Below are positions 35,203 to 44,721 of a stretch of 64,000 nucleotides of DNA, one piece after another (within the stretch, counting starts at the first letter, position 1; every line of letters starts with the position of its first letter). The position numbers and the translations under genes were made by a program. Under the pieces are notes generated by a model that was not told where the DNA came from, did not search any database, and saw only the letters and a list, made by a program, of their open reading frames with translations. Origin of the DNA: Aestuariibius insulae (GTDB lineage Bacteria > Pseudomonadota > Alphaproteobacteria > Rhodobacterales > Rhodobacteraceae); assembly GCF_040783535.2 (NCBI RefSeq), contig NZ_JBFONW020000003.1, positions 62,001 to 126,000 of the forward strand, read 5' to 3'.

Positions 35203-35991
35203 ATGACACCCCTGTCAGGACATTTGGAGGCTATGCGCACGGCAGCTCCGCTTGTCCAAAACGTGAGCAATTTCGTGGCGATGAATGTGATGGCCAACGT
35301 CATGCTCGCCATCGGCGCCTCGCCCGCGATGGTCCATGCGCGCGACGAGGTAGAGGAGTTCGCGGGACTAGCCTCTGCAGTGACCATCAACATCGGCACG
35401 CTTGATGCAGAATGGAGCGAATGCATGATGCTGGCGGCCGGGGCAGCGGCCCGACGCGGGGTCCCGTGGGTGCTTGACCCGGTGGCAATTGGCGCGACAA
35501 CGCTGCGGCGGCAACTCGGCGCGCGGCTGCTGGAACTGTCCCCCACAATTGTTCGAGGCAACGCATCCGAAATCCTCGCTCTGTCAGGGATCGCTGCTCG
35601 CGGACGGGGCGCGGACGCGGTCAACGCGGTAGCGGAGGCCGAGGATTCTGCACATAATCTCGCGCACAAATCGGGGGCAATCGTGGCCGTCACCGGCGCG
35701 GTGGATTTTGTAACCGATGGCACACGGGCTATGCGGGTCTCCAACGGCGATCCGATCATGCCGCGCGTCACCGCCTTGGGCTGCGCGCTTACAGGTGTTG
35801 TCGGGGCCTTTGCGGCGGTCGCATCAGCCTTCGAGGGGACCGTTGCCGCACTGGCCTATTACGGCGCCGCGGGCGAAGTCGCCGCGCGATCCGCCAACGG
35901 ACCAGGCAGCTTTCAGGTCGCGTTTCTCGATGCACTCTATACCATGCAAGGGCCTGACCTGGACGCGATCGCACGGGTCCGGGCGATATGA
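35203..35991 (+). CDS. thiM: Hydroxyethylthiazole kinase ThiM
   Basis: 262 residues from ATG 35203 with GGAGAAG just ahead; this start fits the family length and N-terminus (MRTAAPLVQNVSNFVAMNVM, ANVMLAIGASPAMVHARDEV). Phosphorylates thiazole alcohol in thiamine salvage. Other marks: LDPVAIGATTLRR, TIVRGNASEILALSG, VAVTGAVDFVTDG, and the active-site loop VTALGCALTGVVGAF with the conserved Cys. First gene behind the TPP riboswitch; its last four bases overlap thiE. Confidence 0.94.
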   Translation: MTPLSGHLEAMRTAAPLVQNVSNFVAMNVMANVMLAIGASPAMVHARDEVEEFAGLASAVTINIGTLDAEWSECMMLAAGAAARRGVPWVLDPVAIGATTLRRQLGARLLELSPTIVRGNASEILALSGIAARGRGADAVNAVAEAEDSAHNLAHKSGAIVAVTGAVDFVTDGTRAMRVSNGDPIMPRVTALGCALTGVVGAFAAVASAFEGTVAALAYYGAAGEVAARSANGPGSFQVAFLDALYTMQGPDLDAIARVRAI

Positions 35992-36608
35992 CCGCCACTC
36001 CTCTGCTCTGTTTCATCACCGACGCGGACGCGCCTTTGTCCGTGCCGGATCAGGCCGAGCGCGCCGCGCGCGGTGGGGCAGGATGGGTGCAATTGCGGGA
36101 CAAAACGCTGGACACGGATGCGTTCACAGACCTGGCCCGCGCGGTCGCCGACCGGATCGCCCCCTTTGATGCCCGCCTGATCATCAATGACCGGGTCGAG
36201 GTCGCACATGCCATCGGCGCGTACGGTTTGCATATCGGCCAATCTGACGGCGATCCCCGCAGAGTCCGAGCGCGCATCGGCCCTGATGCTGTGTTGGGCC
36301 TCTCCATAGAACGCTATGACCAGATCACCACCATCCCACCCGGATGCATCGATTACCTCGGCGTCGGTCCGGTTCGGGCCACCGGGTCCAAGGTCGATCA
36401 CGCGCCACCCATCGGGTTCGGCGGCCTCGCCCGGATTGTCCAAGACACGCGCCTGCCCTGCCTGGCCATTGGGGGATTGACCGCATGCGACGCGGCCGAC
36501 CTTCGCCGCGCGGGTTGCACGGGGCTAGCCGTCGTGTCGGCCATTTCACGCGCGGCGGATCCGCGGGCGGCGGCGCGCGCCATTCTCGATCAATGGAGCA
36601 CCGTATGA
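35988..36608 (+). CDS. thiE: Thiamine-phosphate synthase ThiE
   Basis: 206 residues, TIM-barrel. Joins HMP-pyrophosphate and thiazole phosphate. Motifs: WVQLRDKTLD (residues ~33-42), LIINDRVEVAHAIGAYGLHI and GQSDGDP (pyrophosphate site), YLGVGPVRATGSKVDHAPPI, and AIGGLTACDAADLRRAGCTG. ATGA overlap with thiM and ATGA overlap with thiD show tight coupling. Confidence 0.94.
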   Translation: MTATPLLCFITDADAPLSVPDQAERAARGGAGWVQLRDKTLDTDAFTDLARAVADRIAPFDARLIINDRVEVAHAIGAYGLHIGQSDGDPRRVRARIGPDAVLGLSIERYDQITTIPPGCIDYLGVGPVRATGSKVDHAPPIGFGGLARIVQDTRLPCLAIGGLTACDAADLRRAGCTGLAVVSAISRAADPRAAARAILDQWSTV

Positions 36609-37393
36609 TTCCCAATATCCTCTCCATCGCTGGGTCCGACCCGTCGGGTGGCGCAGGCATCCAGGCTGACATCAAGGCCATCTCGGCAAATGGCGGCTAT
36701 GCTATGGCGGTGATCACTGGATTGACGGCGCAGAATACCCGCGGCGTGCGGGCCCTGCGGATGGTGGACCCCGGTATGATCACCGCCCAGATCGCGGCCA
36801 TTCGCGAGGATATCCGCATCGACGCGGTCAAGATCGGGATGCTGGGCGATGCCGGGACCGTTCAAACCGTCGCTGACGCACTGGAGGGCTTGGAAGCCTC
36901 CGTAATCCTTGATCCGGTTATGGTGGCAAAGGGGGGTTATCGGTTACTGGCAGCCGATGCTGTTGACGCCCTGCGGACACGTCTTGTGCCCAAGGCCGCG
37001 ATCCTGACGCCGAACCTGCCGGAGGCGGCCGATCTACTGGACATGGCGGAGGCGGTCGATATCAACGCCATGCGCGACCAAGGCGAGCGTCTGCTGGCGC
37101 TGGGCTGCGAAGCGGTCCTGATGAAGGGCGGGCATCTTATGGGATCGGCCCCCGATCTGTTGATCGAGCCCAGCGGCGTTACCGAGTTGATCGCCCCACG
37201 CATCGATACGCCCAACACCCATGGCACGGGCTGTTCGCTGTCCTCGGCGCTGGCTGCACGGATCGGCATGGGTGATCCACCGCAGGTCGCAGTTCGGCAC
37301 GCCAAGTCCTTCGTCACCGACGCCATTGCCGAAGCGCACCGTTTAAAGGTCGGTGGAGGTCATGGCCCGATCCATCATTTTCATCGCATATAG
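36605..37393 (+). CDS. thiD: HMP/HMP-phosphate kinase ThiD
   Basis: 262 residues from ATG 36605 in the ATGA overlap with thiE (an ATG four codons earlier, at 36593, is possible). Ribokinase-like fold: NILSIAGSDPSGGAGIQADI, GGYAMAVITGLTAQNTRGV, DAVKIGMLGDAGTVQTVADA, ILDPVMVAKGGYRLLA, and the anion-hole NTHGTGCSLSSALAARI with catalytic Cys. Phosphorylates hydroxymethylpyrimidine twice for thiamine synthesis and salvage. Confidence 0.94.
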   Translation: MIPNILSIAGSDPSGGAGIQADIKAISANGGYAMAVITGLTAQNTRGVRALRMVDPGMITAQIAAIREDIRIDAVKIGMLGDAGTVQTVADALEGLEASVILDPVMVAKGGYRLLAADAVDALRTRLVPKAAILTPNLPEAADLLDMAEAVDINAMRDQGERLLALGCEAVLMKGGHLMGSAPDLLIEPSGVTELIAPRIDTPNTHGTGCSLSSALAARIGMGDPPQVAVRHAKSFVTDAIAEAHRLKVGGGHGPIHHFHRI

Positions 37394-37407
37394 GAAGGGT
37401 ACACCAC

Positions 37408-38079
37408 ATGAGCTTTACCGACGAGGCTTGGACCGCCACGGCCAGTCTACAGAACGCGATCCGCACGATGCCATTCACCAGCGAACTGGCCGCCGGCACG
37501 CTGTCTGCGGCGACGTTCCGAGAGTATATCATTCAGGACGCACATTACCTTGAGGGTTTCGCACGGGCCCTGGCCATGACCGCGGCCCGTGCATCAGAAG
37601 CCCCCGATATCGCGCGTCTCGCGGACTCGGCCAACGGGGCCATCGCGGTCGAGCGGCAGTTGCATGGCGACTACATGATCAGGTTCGGTATCTCACCCGA
37701 GGCCTTTGCCGCCACACCTCCCTCGCGCGCCTGCGACCACTACGTGGCGTTCCTCATCCGCTCCGCCGCTATCGATCCTTTTCAGGTGGCCGTCGCAGCA
37801 CTTCTTCCGTGTTTCTGGATTTATCACCGCGTTGGGCAGTCCATCCATTCCGTTGCCGCAGCCGACCACCCCTACCAAGCCTGGATCGACACCTATGCCA
37901 GCGAAGACTTCGAGGCCGCCGTTCAGGGTATGCTTAACCTGACCGACCGGCTAGCTGCCCACGCTAATTCAACTATTCGCACAGCGATGCACGGCGCCTT
38001 TACTCGGTCCAGCTGGCATGAGTGGATGTTCTGGGACAGCGCCTATCGCCTTGCAGGGTGGGAGGAGCCATTTTCTTAG
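37408..38079 (+). CDS. tenA: Aminopyrimidine aminohydrolase TenA
   Basis: 223 residues, all-helical haem-oxygenase-like fold. Marks: FREYIIQDAHYLEGFARALA (active-site Asp/Tyr), PSRACDHYVAFLIRSAAIDP, LLPCFWIYHRVGQSI with the catalytic Cys, and the final SSWHEWMFWDSAYRLAGWE. Hydrolyses degraded or formylated aminopyrimidines so that HMP can be recovered. Last gene of the TPP-controlled operon, 14 bases after thiD. No thiC, thiS or thiG lie nearby, so the locus is a salvage unit. Confidence 0.93.
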   Translation: MSFTDEAWTATASLQNAIRTMPFTSELAAGTLSAATFREYIIQDAHYLEGFARALAMTAARASEAPDIARLADSANGAIAVERQLHGDYMIRFGISPEAFAATPPSRACDHYVAFLIRSAAIDPFQVAVAALLPCFWIYHRVGQSIHSVAAADHPYQAWIDTYASEDFEAAVQGMLNLTDRLAAHANSTIRTAMHGAFTRSSWHEWMFWDSAYRLAGWEEPFS

Positions 38080-41000
38080 CGCCTGTGCCCTGGGGTCAAA
38101 AGAAAGAGGAGGCTTTGTCCATTCAGCTTATATCGCTATGGGCGATTGGACCATTTGGCCAAAGCGATCCTCTATTTCAGAAAACCGTTGGCTGCCGCGC
38201 CCGAAAAGCCATGATCGGATAGTCGCAAACTGCTTCGTGCCGCGCAAAAGACTAGTATGGGAAATCCCCGCCGTAGCATCGCGACTGCCACAGAGTGTCA
38301 TCTTTGGGCCGCGAGAGCCGAACTTCTAAGTCTACCCTTGTGCCAACACTGCGCTGCCTTCGAAGTTGGCCGTGAACCCAACACTGAATTTGAAGTTTTC
38401 GCTGCGAGCGCGCCGAGCACCGCGCGAATAAGGGTTTAGCCTCGGCTTACCGGGGCCCGAAGTCTTTTCAGGAGGCTCAGTGACGACGCTTCGCAATCCG
38501 GCGAGCGTCCGTAGTCGCCAAGTTCGCAGCCGTCGGATCGAGCGAATAGCGCCCTGACATCAGGTCATAGACGTAACGCCACGTGGTGCCGCCCGCGCTA
38601 GCATTGAGGACATGATGACCATTAACGATTTCCTCAGTCACTGCCAATTCTTAGCCGAATATCTAGCCGGCGTAGGCAGCACCACCTTCGACGCCAAGCA
38701 TGATCTCGAAAAAGAGACCTTCCCATTCTACCCGATTTGAAAACCGCAACAAAAAATCAATGCGGTCTTCGGAGAACGGTTACCTCTCGCCGAGCTGGGT
38801 CGCGTCGTTCCGCGCATCCTTTAGTTCTCCGATGGCATAGAACGGCGCTTCCCATCCCAGAGAAGCTCCGTGACCAAAAAAAATTCGATGTAATCAGCTT
38901 TTCGAAATCGCGGACCTGCGGATTAAACTCAACAAATCAACTGTTGAGCTACAATATATCAGATACTTTTTGTCTCCATGTCGTGCTCTTCAATGAGCAA
39001 AGACACAGAGGCGGACGGGCCATAGGAGATGCGAGGCGCTAGGGATATTGCCACGCCATAATCGAGGGCAAAGAAAGAGCCGGGAAGCGCGCCCCGTGGG
39101 CCGACATGATGTCTTTCCAACAGCTTGTAAAGAGCCCGATCTGACGCGCTCTAAAACCTCTCGCGAGCAGCACTACCTCTGTAGTCAACAAAACCACATG
39201 TCGACGCCCCTAAAAGCAGTTTCGAAAAAGGGGGGGGCGTCGTTCGATCCTCCGTAGAACGAATGGGTTTCGCCGACGCATCTCTCTCAGGATCGTATTG
39301 CATCGTGTGACGCTTCGCCACCTCTAGTAGGACTAGAAATGCCGCCGTCTCGATCGTCTCGCCAATGCGACATCCGACACGCAATGGCACGGCTCCACAC
39401 GGAGGAAGGCATCCCGCTAGCAGGCTCGCCGAACAGAACGGATACTCCGAATACAATGGTAGGGGATATGGCCTGAAAACTTTCTTTGAGATAACGGCAG
39501 CCTTTAATGCGGCACAGTCTAAAATTCTTCCTATTTACGATATAATATAAAATTTACTACGATGTTCTTAACTTAATGGAGCAGAGGTTTGATATTGCGA
39601 AATACACCTAATAGATTATATAGATTATTAGGAAGATGATCATATCATTTCGAATATTACAAATATTGCAATTCAAGCAAATAACAAGGATTTAAATGCG
39701 CTTTTAATAATAATGATGGGTAGTTTTATGTGTCTTATTAATAAATTAGCAGAAGTTATCTTAAGGGAGTCGCTCATCCACGTAGTCCAGAGACGTTTCC
39801 ATTCGGGGGGCGGATTCAGTTTAGCTGGCCTTCCATATTAGTTGTCCTTTTTAACAAGTACATTACAGCGTTTGAATTATTAGTATCGTGGTATCTAATT
39901 TCGACGGCAAGGTTTTAAGAATCTTACAATGCGGTAAAAAGGAGCTTGAAATTCTGAATAAAAAGTCGCTTGCTTCATCGAATAGCATAGAATTTATCGT
40001 AGCACCTTCAGCGCGAGGCCAACCGTAAGGCAAGTCTGTTTGCGCCTGATACCGTAATCGACGCAGCCTCCAGCTGATCTCGCTGACGGTAAGGTTGCTC
40101 TGTGAAAGTGAAAGATGGCAGGACGGGCGGGGATGCTCGAGGAACATTTCCAGTTGTATGGAAGAGATACGCTGGTCTCCCCCCCCCATCCCGACGACAA
40201 TAAAATTGTTCCGCGAATGAACGGTCGGCGTATCAGTCCGTACTCGTTCTCTTTGAGCATCGTGCCGCGGAGGGTCTTTCTAAGGCGCGAGGAGCACTTC
40301 TCATGGTTTTTGCTTGAAAGAAGAAACAGAAATTTCGCGCAACTTGAAGTTTAAAGATAGCCCTCTGATAACAGATCACGAAGGTGCGCTTTCTATGGCG
40401 AGCTCCTTTGAACACGGCCTCTTACCGCATCCGCGATAGACGGCAGAAGACGCTTCGCACAGCACCGAGAGATGCATGCCGTGACTCAGAGGAAGCTTCT
40501 TGGACGCATTTAGCAAATGCCTGACGCGAAAGGACGGAGGATCAGCGCGGCTCTAGCCCTCTTCCGCGCGACAATATGTGAGACGTCATGAGGAGGCTGG
40601 AAGGCATAAGTGAGCTGGCTGAATGCTGCGAGTTGTCCATCCGGGAGAAGTAAAGGTCGATCGAGCGGATCTGACGGCACAATCCGAGCCGAATCGAGTG
40701 AGGCGCTTGACGGCGGCTGCATGGGCTTCGTTGCACTGAAGCCGATGTCATCCAGCGCAGCGAGATTTTGCAGATGGCGTGGGGCTATTTGCCGGACTGA
40801 TGCTTAATGCAGCGCGCTGTCGCGATCTCGAACGTGTCCCGTAACAGCTCGCTTTCAGGAACACTGAGATGTCGATTTCTCGACAGATCAAATGATCTGA
40901 ACCGCGCGCTTGGAGCAACATGATTAGATCAGCGATATATTAGGTGTAGATACGCCTGTTCGCAAAGCTGCCGCACTGATTAGTCAGAAACTGCACCCGG

Positions 41001-41376
41001 CCTGCGACGTTTGACACTGAAATCCGCGATCAATTGGCGGTGAATCGGATGTGGTTAGAAAGATCTAGAGAATGTACGTGATTTCCGCTCAGATCGACAA
41101 AGCATTTATCTAACCGCAGTGAGCGATTTTACCGGACATACTCCTCAGACAGGAATTGCTAATGAAACGACTCTGATTAGGTGTCCTGCCTTCAAGCCAT
41201 CATGACCGATCCCCCACCATAAAACGATTTAGATCAGTAACCTAGCCTTCGATCAGCAACAGGTCGTCCGTCAAAATTCGACGGCCGAAGGATGGCGAGA
41301 ACTGATGGCGATCGATCTGATGGTTGCCGGATGCCGAAGGCGTTTTGCCTCCCGGGCGCCGCGCGGGCCTTGCGGT
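38080..41376. other. 3.3-kb tract with no convincing gene
   Basis: No frame here has a recognisable family, good start signals or neighbours. Weak relics include the minus-strand phrase WRYVYDLMSGRYSLDPTAAN (near 38560-38490), which may be the end of a lost gene, and a 42-codon frame from ATG 38611. Bases 39470-39900 are strikingly AT-rich (see findings). The remainder (40000-41370) is of mixed composition with several words resembling insertion-sequence ends (GGGCTTCGTTGCACTGA at 40725) that I could not confirm. It looks like a decayed insertion site. Confidence 0.5.
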
Positions 41377-42381
41377 CTAGCTTATTCCCATACCGTCCTT
41401 TGGGTTGAAGATCGTATAGATCCCTTTTCCGGCATCCTTGGAAAGATAAAGAGCCCGGTCCGCGTCTCTGAGCATCTGGTCGGATGTCGGGCGATCGTAG
41501 TTCACGCTTTGTGTGATCCCGATACTGGCGGAGACCCGCGCGAAGGCGCGGGCGTAGGGGATGGGTGTCTCGATCCCGCTGATGACGCGGGACGCGATGA
41601 GGTCGAGCTGCTCAATATCAAGCGATCCGGCGAAGAGGATGATAAACTCGTCCCCGCCGACGCGAGCGAGCATGTCGCCGCTCCGTGTCACGCCGGTCAG
41701 GATCTGGGCGACATGGCGTAGAACCTGATCGCCGGCGGCGTGTCCTCTGGTATCGTTGACCGTCTTGAAGTGATCGAGATCGATGAGCATCAGCGACACC
41801 CGCTCGTCCGCGGCGAGGCGTTTTTCGATCTCGGTGTCGAACATCCGTCTGTTTCCGATACCGGTCAGCGTGTCGGTGAAGGCGCGCGTCTCTGCGTCAA
41901 CCACGGCGGTCCGCAATCTATCATTGAGCTTTTTGACCTCGCCGATGACGGCAGTCTTGGCCTCCACCAAATAGAGCATCTCCACCGCCAGATCCGTATG
42001 GGAAAAGTCGCGCGCATTGAGCCCATATTGGCGGACGGCATCCACAATCCCGATCCCGAAGGAGAGATCTAGAACTGAGATATCGCTGCCCCTGAGCGGA
42101 CAGAATTCGCCCTTGAGGCGTGTTCCCGGATCATCGCGAAACCGCATGTGAAGCTTCTTGCCAGCGACGCGGTGAAGGTCCGCAAAGTCCAGGCCGCTGA
42201 TCGGGCGCAGGATATCGACGACAGACAGAAGATCCCGGCCCACGGGCGATTTGGCGAGGCCGATTTTTGCAAGGGTCGGACCGGCGTGGATAATCGTTCC
42301 TGTCCCGTCGACGGCGAGGTGGAAGGGCGATGTCCGGTCCAGTAATGCGAAGACCGCAGCGGGATGAATGCAACCGGCCAT
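41377..42381 (-). CDS. HNOBA-GGDEF diguanylate cyclase
   Basis: 334 residues from ATG 42381, which sits one base after the H-NOX stop; an upstream TTG at 42399 would overlap that gene. The N-terminal ~120 residues match the heme-NO-binding-associated (HNOBA) PAS-like domain: SPFHLAVDGTGTIIHAGPTL, GRDLLSVVDILRPISG, LKGEFCPLRGSDISVLDLSF. A coiled linker (YLVEAKTAVIGEVKKLNDRL) leads to a GGDEF domain with intact active site: DTLTGIGNRRMFDTEIE, LMLIDLDHFKTVNDTRGHAA, ARVGGDEFIILF, and the inhibitory site RSGD five residues before GGDEF. Makes c-di-GMP, presumably under control of the H-NOX partner sensing NO or redox state. Confidence 0.9.
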   Translation of the reverse strand: MAGCIHPAAVFALLDRTSPFHLAVDGTGTIIHAGPTLAKIGLAKSPVGRDLLSVVDILRPISGLDFADLHRVAGKKLHMRFRDDPGTRLKGEFCPLRGSDISVLDLSFGIGIVDAVRQYGLNARDFSHTDLAVEMLYLVEAKTAVIGEVKKLNDRLRTAVVDAETRAFTDTLTGIGNRRMFDTEIEKRLAADERVSLMLIDLDHFKTVNDTRGHAAGDQVLRHVAQILTGVTRSGDMLARVGGDEFIILFAGSLDIEQLDLIASRVISGIETPIPYARAFARVSASIGITQSVNYDRPTSDQMLRDADRALYLSKDAGKGIYTIFNPKDGMGIS

Positions 42382-42382
42382 G

Positions 42383-42958
42383 TTAGAGCGATGCTGCAAG
42401 ATGGAAGTCCCGGCCTGCCGAGAACTGGTGTTCGTGGACCTGCACGGCGACGCCGGGGTGATCGGAGGAAAGGCTCAAGACGGCCAGAACGCCGTAATCG
42501 TCCGCCATTCCGCGCAGCAGTCCAAGGGCGACGTGGATCGCGCCGCGAAAGTTCTCTTCAATCTCGATCCGGTATTCGCCTTGTCCGAGGGAGTGAAGCT
42601 CCAGCCCCGGAAGCGTCAGATCGGGAACAGCGAGGCGCGCCCAGTCAGGAAGATCGTCGATCGAATGCAGGAAGTCGTCGAAATTCTGTCCCCCGAACCG
42701 CAAAAGCCTGCGAAGCGAGGCCCGGTTCGGATGCGAGACCAGATAGGTGCCCAGATCCTCGAGCAGGCTGGCGCGATCCTTGTCGAGATGTTTCGTTGCC
42801 GTGGCGATCAGAGTGTCGGTCAGGGCCGGATCATAGAGCCGCAACGCCTCGAACTCGCCATCGGGCAAGGATGACCGGGCGGCAATCTCAATCCATGCGG
42901 AGGATCCGTATGTATCCTCGATAAAGCATTGAATGGCGCGATTGATAAGGCCATGCAT
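42383..42958 (-). CDS. H-NOX heme sensor protein
   Basis: 191 residues: MHGLINRAIQCFIEDTYGSS, then FEALRLYDPALTDTLIATAT, LLEDLGTYLVSHPNRASLRR, LLRFGGQNFDDFLHSIDDLP (proximal heme ligand expected at His98), and HVALGLLRGMADDYGVLAV. Pro115 of the distorted-heme motif is present. The YxSxR motif that normally grips the heme propionates is absent: where it should be the protein reads GEYRIEIEENFRG. Senses NO (or O2/redox) and acts on the adjacent HNOBA-GGDEF cyclase. It may bind heme weakly or differently (inference). Confidence 0.9.
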   Translation of the reverse strand: MHGLINRAIQCFIEDTYGSSAWIEIAARSSLPDGEFEALRLYDPALTDTLIATATKHLDKDRASLLEDLGTYLVSHPNRASLRRLLRFGGQNFDDFLHSIDDLPDWARLAVPDLTLPGLELHSLGQGEYRIEIEENFRGAIHVALGLLRGMADDYGVLAVLSLSSDHPGVAVQVHEHQFSAGRDFHLAASL

Positions 42959-43078
42959 GACCGGCTCCGACGTCGTGTTTGCCGCTTATGGCATCGAAGT
43001 CGTTAACAAAGTGCTGATGGGCGCAGTGATCCTGCCGGATCTGTCCACCGGGCGCGCTGAGAGAAGCAATAGCGCGGT

Positions 43079-44638
43079 TCAGAAATCGGTGGGTGCCCCG
43101 CCCTCGGCCTTGCGGCGGGCGACGAAATCGGAAAGCGCGTCGCGCTGTGCGACGTCCATCGCAGGCTCCTCGAAGGTTCCCAGGATGTTCTGATAGACCG
43201 CATGGGCGCGATCGGCCGTCCAGATCCCGCCCGCGGCATCCCAGGCCTCGAAATTGCGCCAGTCGGACAGGAAGGGCTGGTGAAACGCTATTTCGTAGCG
43301 GTCCTGCGTGTGCTTCGTTCCGAAAAAGTGGCCCTGTGCGCCGACATCGGCGATGGCATCGAAGGCGATATCCCCGGGCGTTGTCGCGGTCAGGGCCGGG
43401 TCGAAATAGCGCTGGATCAGCTGGATCATCTCGCAGTCGATCACGAATTTCTCGGGGCTTGCGATCAGCCCTCCCTCAAGCCAGCCGGCGGCATGATAGA
43501 TCAGGTTCGATCCCGACTGAATGGCCGCCCAGAGCGAATTTGACGTCTCCCACGCGGCCTGCGCATCAGGGACGTTGGCGGCGCAAACGCCTGAGGATCG
43601 AAGCGGAAGGCCGTAAAAGCGCGCCATCTGACCGGTCATCTGCGTCGCGCGCATATACTCGGCTGTGCCAAAGGCCGGGGCGCCGGATTTCATGTCGACA
43701 TTCGACGTGAATGTCCCGATCACGCAAGGGCATCCCGGTTTGACATGCTGGAACAGTGCGATGGCCGATAGCGCTTCGGAGATCGAGAGCGCGACTGCGC
43801 CGGCCAGCGTCACCGGGGCCATCGCGCCTGCAAGGGTAAAGGGCGTGACGACGACCGCCTGATTACGACGGATCATTCGCAAACAGCCGTCGATCATCGG
43901 CACGTCATGCTTGAGCGGGGAGGTCGAGTTGATGTTGGTATACATGCGCGGTGCGGCCTGGAACTCCTCCTCCGTCCAGCCGCCTGAGAGGCGCACCATC
44001 TCGATCCCGTCCTCCACCCGCTCGGCGCCCAGCGAATAGATATGGGCGACCTTGTCCGTCAGCGTGAGCTTATCGAACAGCACGTCGAGATGCCGAACGC
44101 TGGCATGGATGTCCTGAGGCTCCACCGGATAGCCGCCGACGAAGTGGATGCAGTTGAAATACTGGGTGAGCCGGAGCAGGTTGGCGCATTGCTCGCGCGT
44201 GCCGGGGACCTTTCGCCCGGTCGACAGATCCCAGAAATTCGGCGGCGAGGAGACATTCCCGAAAAGGAGATGATTGTCGCCGGTGGTGATGCGCCGTTCG
44301 GGATTTCTGGGGCTCAGATCGAACGAGGAGGGGGCCGTCGCGAGCTTCTCCATCACCCAATGCCGGTCCATCCGGACATTGGTGCCGTTTACCGTGCAGC
44401 CTGCCTCGCGAAAGATGTCCAGCGCTTCGGTGTTGAGAAACTCGATCCCGATCTCTTCGAGGATCCGCATCGCGCCGTCATGGATGGCCGCGATCCCTTC
44501 ATCGTCCAGTGGCTCGACCGGTGCATCGGTGTTTATCGTCATCTGCCAGGGACGCTGCTCGATCACCGCAGCGCCACGGCGCGCCGCCGCACCGGCCCGG
44601 CCGCCTCCACGTCTGCGTCTGGGAGCGAGATCTGTCAT
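43079..44638 (-). CDS. MttB-family trimethylamine/betaine-type methyltransferase (non-pyrrolysine)
   Basis: 519 residues from ATG 44638; the first ~25 are Arg/Gly-rich (APRRRRGGGRAGAAARRGAA), then VEPLDDEGIAAIHDGAMRIL, EIGIEFLNTEALDIFREAGC, the barrel region NINSTSPLKHDVPMIDGCLR, VVTPFTLAGAMAPVTLAGAV, and DIAFDAIADVGAQGHFFGTK. These are the marks of the MttB superfamily. No internal TAG is read through, so it is a non-Pyl member, a group that demethylates quaternary amines such as glycine betaine using a corrinoid protein. No corrinoid-protein gene lies nearby; the substrate is therefore uncertain. The cobalamin-regulated importer in this window could serve it. Confidence 0.88.
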   Translation of the reverse strand: MTDLAPRRRRGGGRAGAAARRGAAVIEQRPWQMTINTDAPVEPLDDEGIAAIHDGAMRILEEIGIEFLNTEALDIFREAGCTVNGTNVRMDRHWVMEKLATAPSSFDLSPRNPERRITTGDNHLLFGNVSSPPNFWDLSTGRKVPGTREQCANLLRLTQYFNCIHFVGGYPVEPQDIHASVRHLDVLFDKLTLTDKVAHIYSLGAERVEDGIEMVRLSGGWTEEEFQAAPRMYTNINSTSPLKHDVPMIDGCLRMIRRNQAVVVTPFTLAGAMAPVTLAGAVALSISEALSAIALFQHVKPGCPCVIGTFTSNVDMKSGAPAFGTAEYMRATQMTGQMARFYGLPLRSSGVCAANVPDAQAAWETSNSLWAAIQSGSNLIYHAAGWLEGGLIASPEKFVIDCEMIQLIQRYFDPALTATTPGDIAFDAIADVGAQGHFFGTKHTQDRYEIAFHQPFLSDWRNFEAWDAAGGIWTADRAHAVYQNILGTFEEPAMDVAQRDALSDFVARRKAEGGAPTDF

Positions 44639-44721
44639 CGGCGCTATCCTTCCACACCTCACTCAGCCCGAGCTTTGCGCGTATCGCGGCCCTGTCCGCG
44701 ACAGCTTTTGTCGCTTTCAGG

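Noticed and set aside
38611..38739. 42-codon frame (MTINDFLSHCQFLAEYLAG...)
   Set aside because: No ribosome site, no family, and located in a decayed tract; too weak to call a gene.
39863..40189. 108-codon minus-strand frame
   Set aside because: Crosses a sharp composition change, with no start signals or homologous motifs.
40725..40741. GGGCTTCGTTGCACTGA resembling an IS5-type terminal repeat
   Set aside because: No matching opposite end and no transposase remnant could be found near it.
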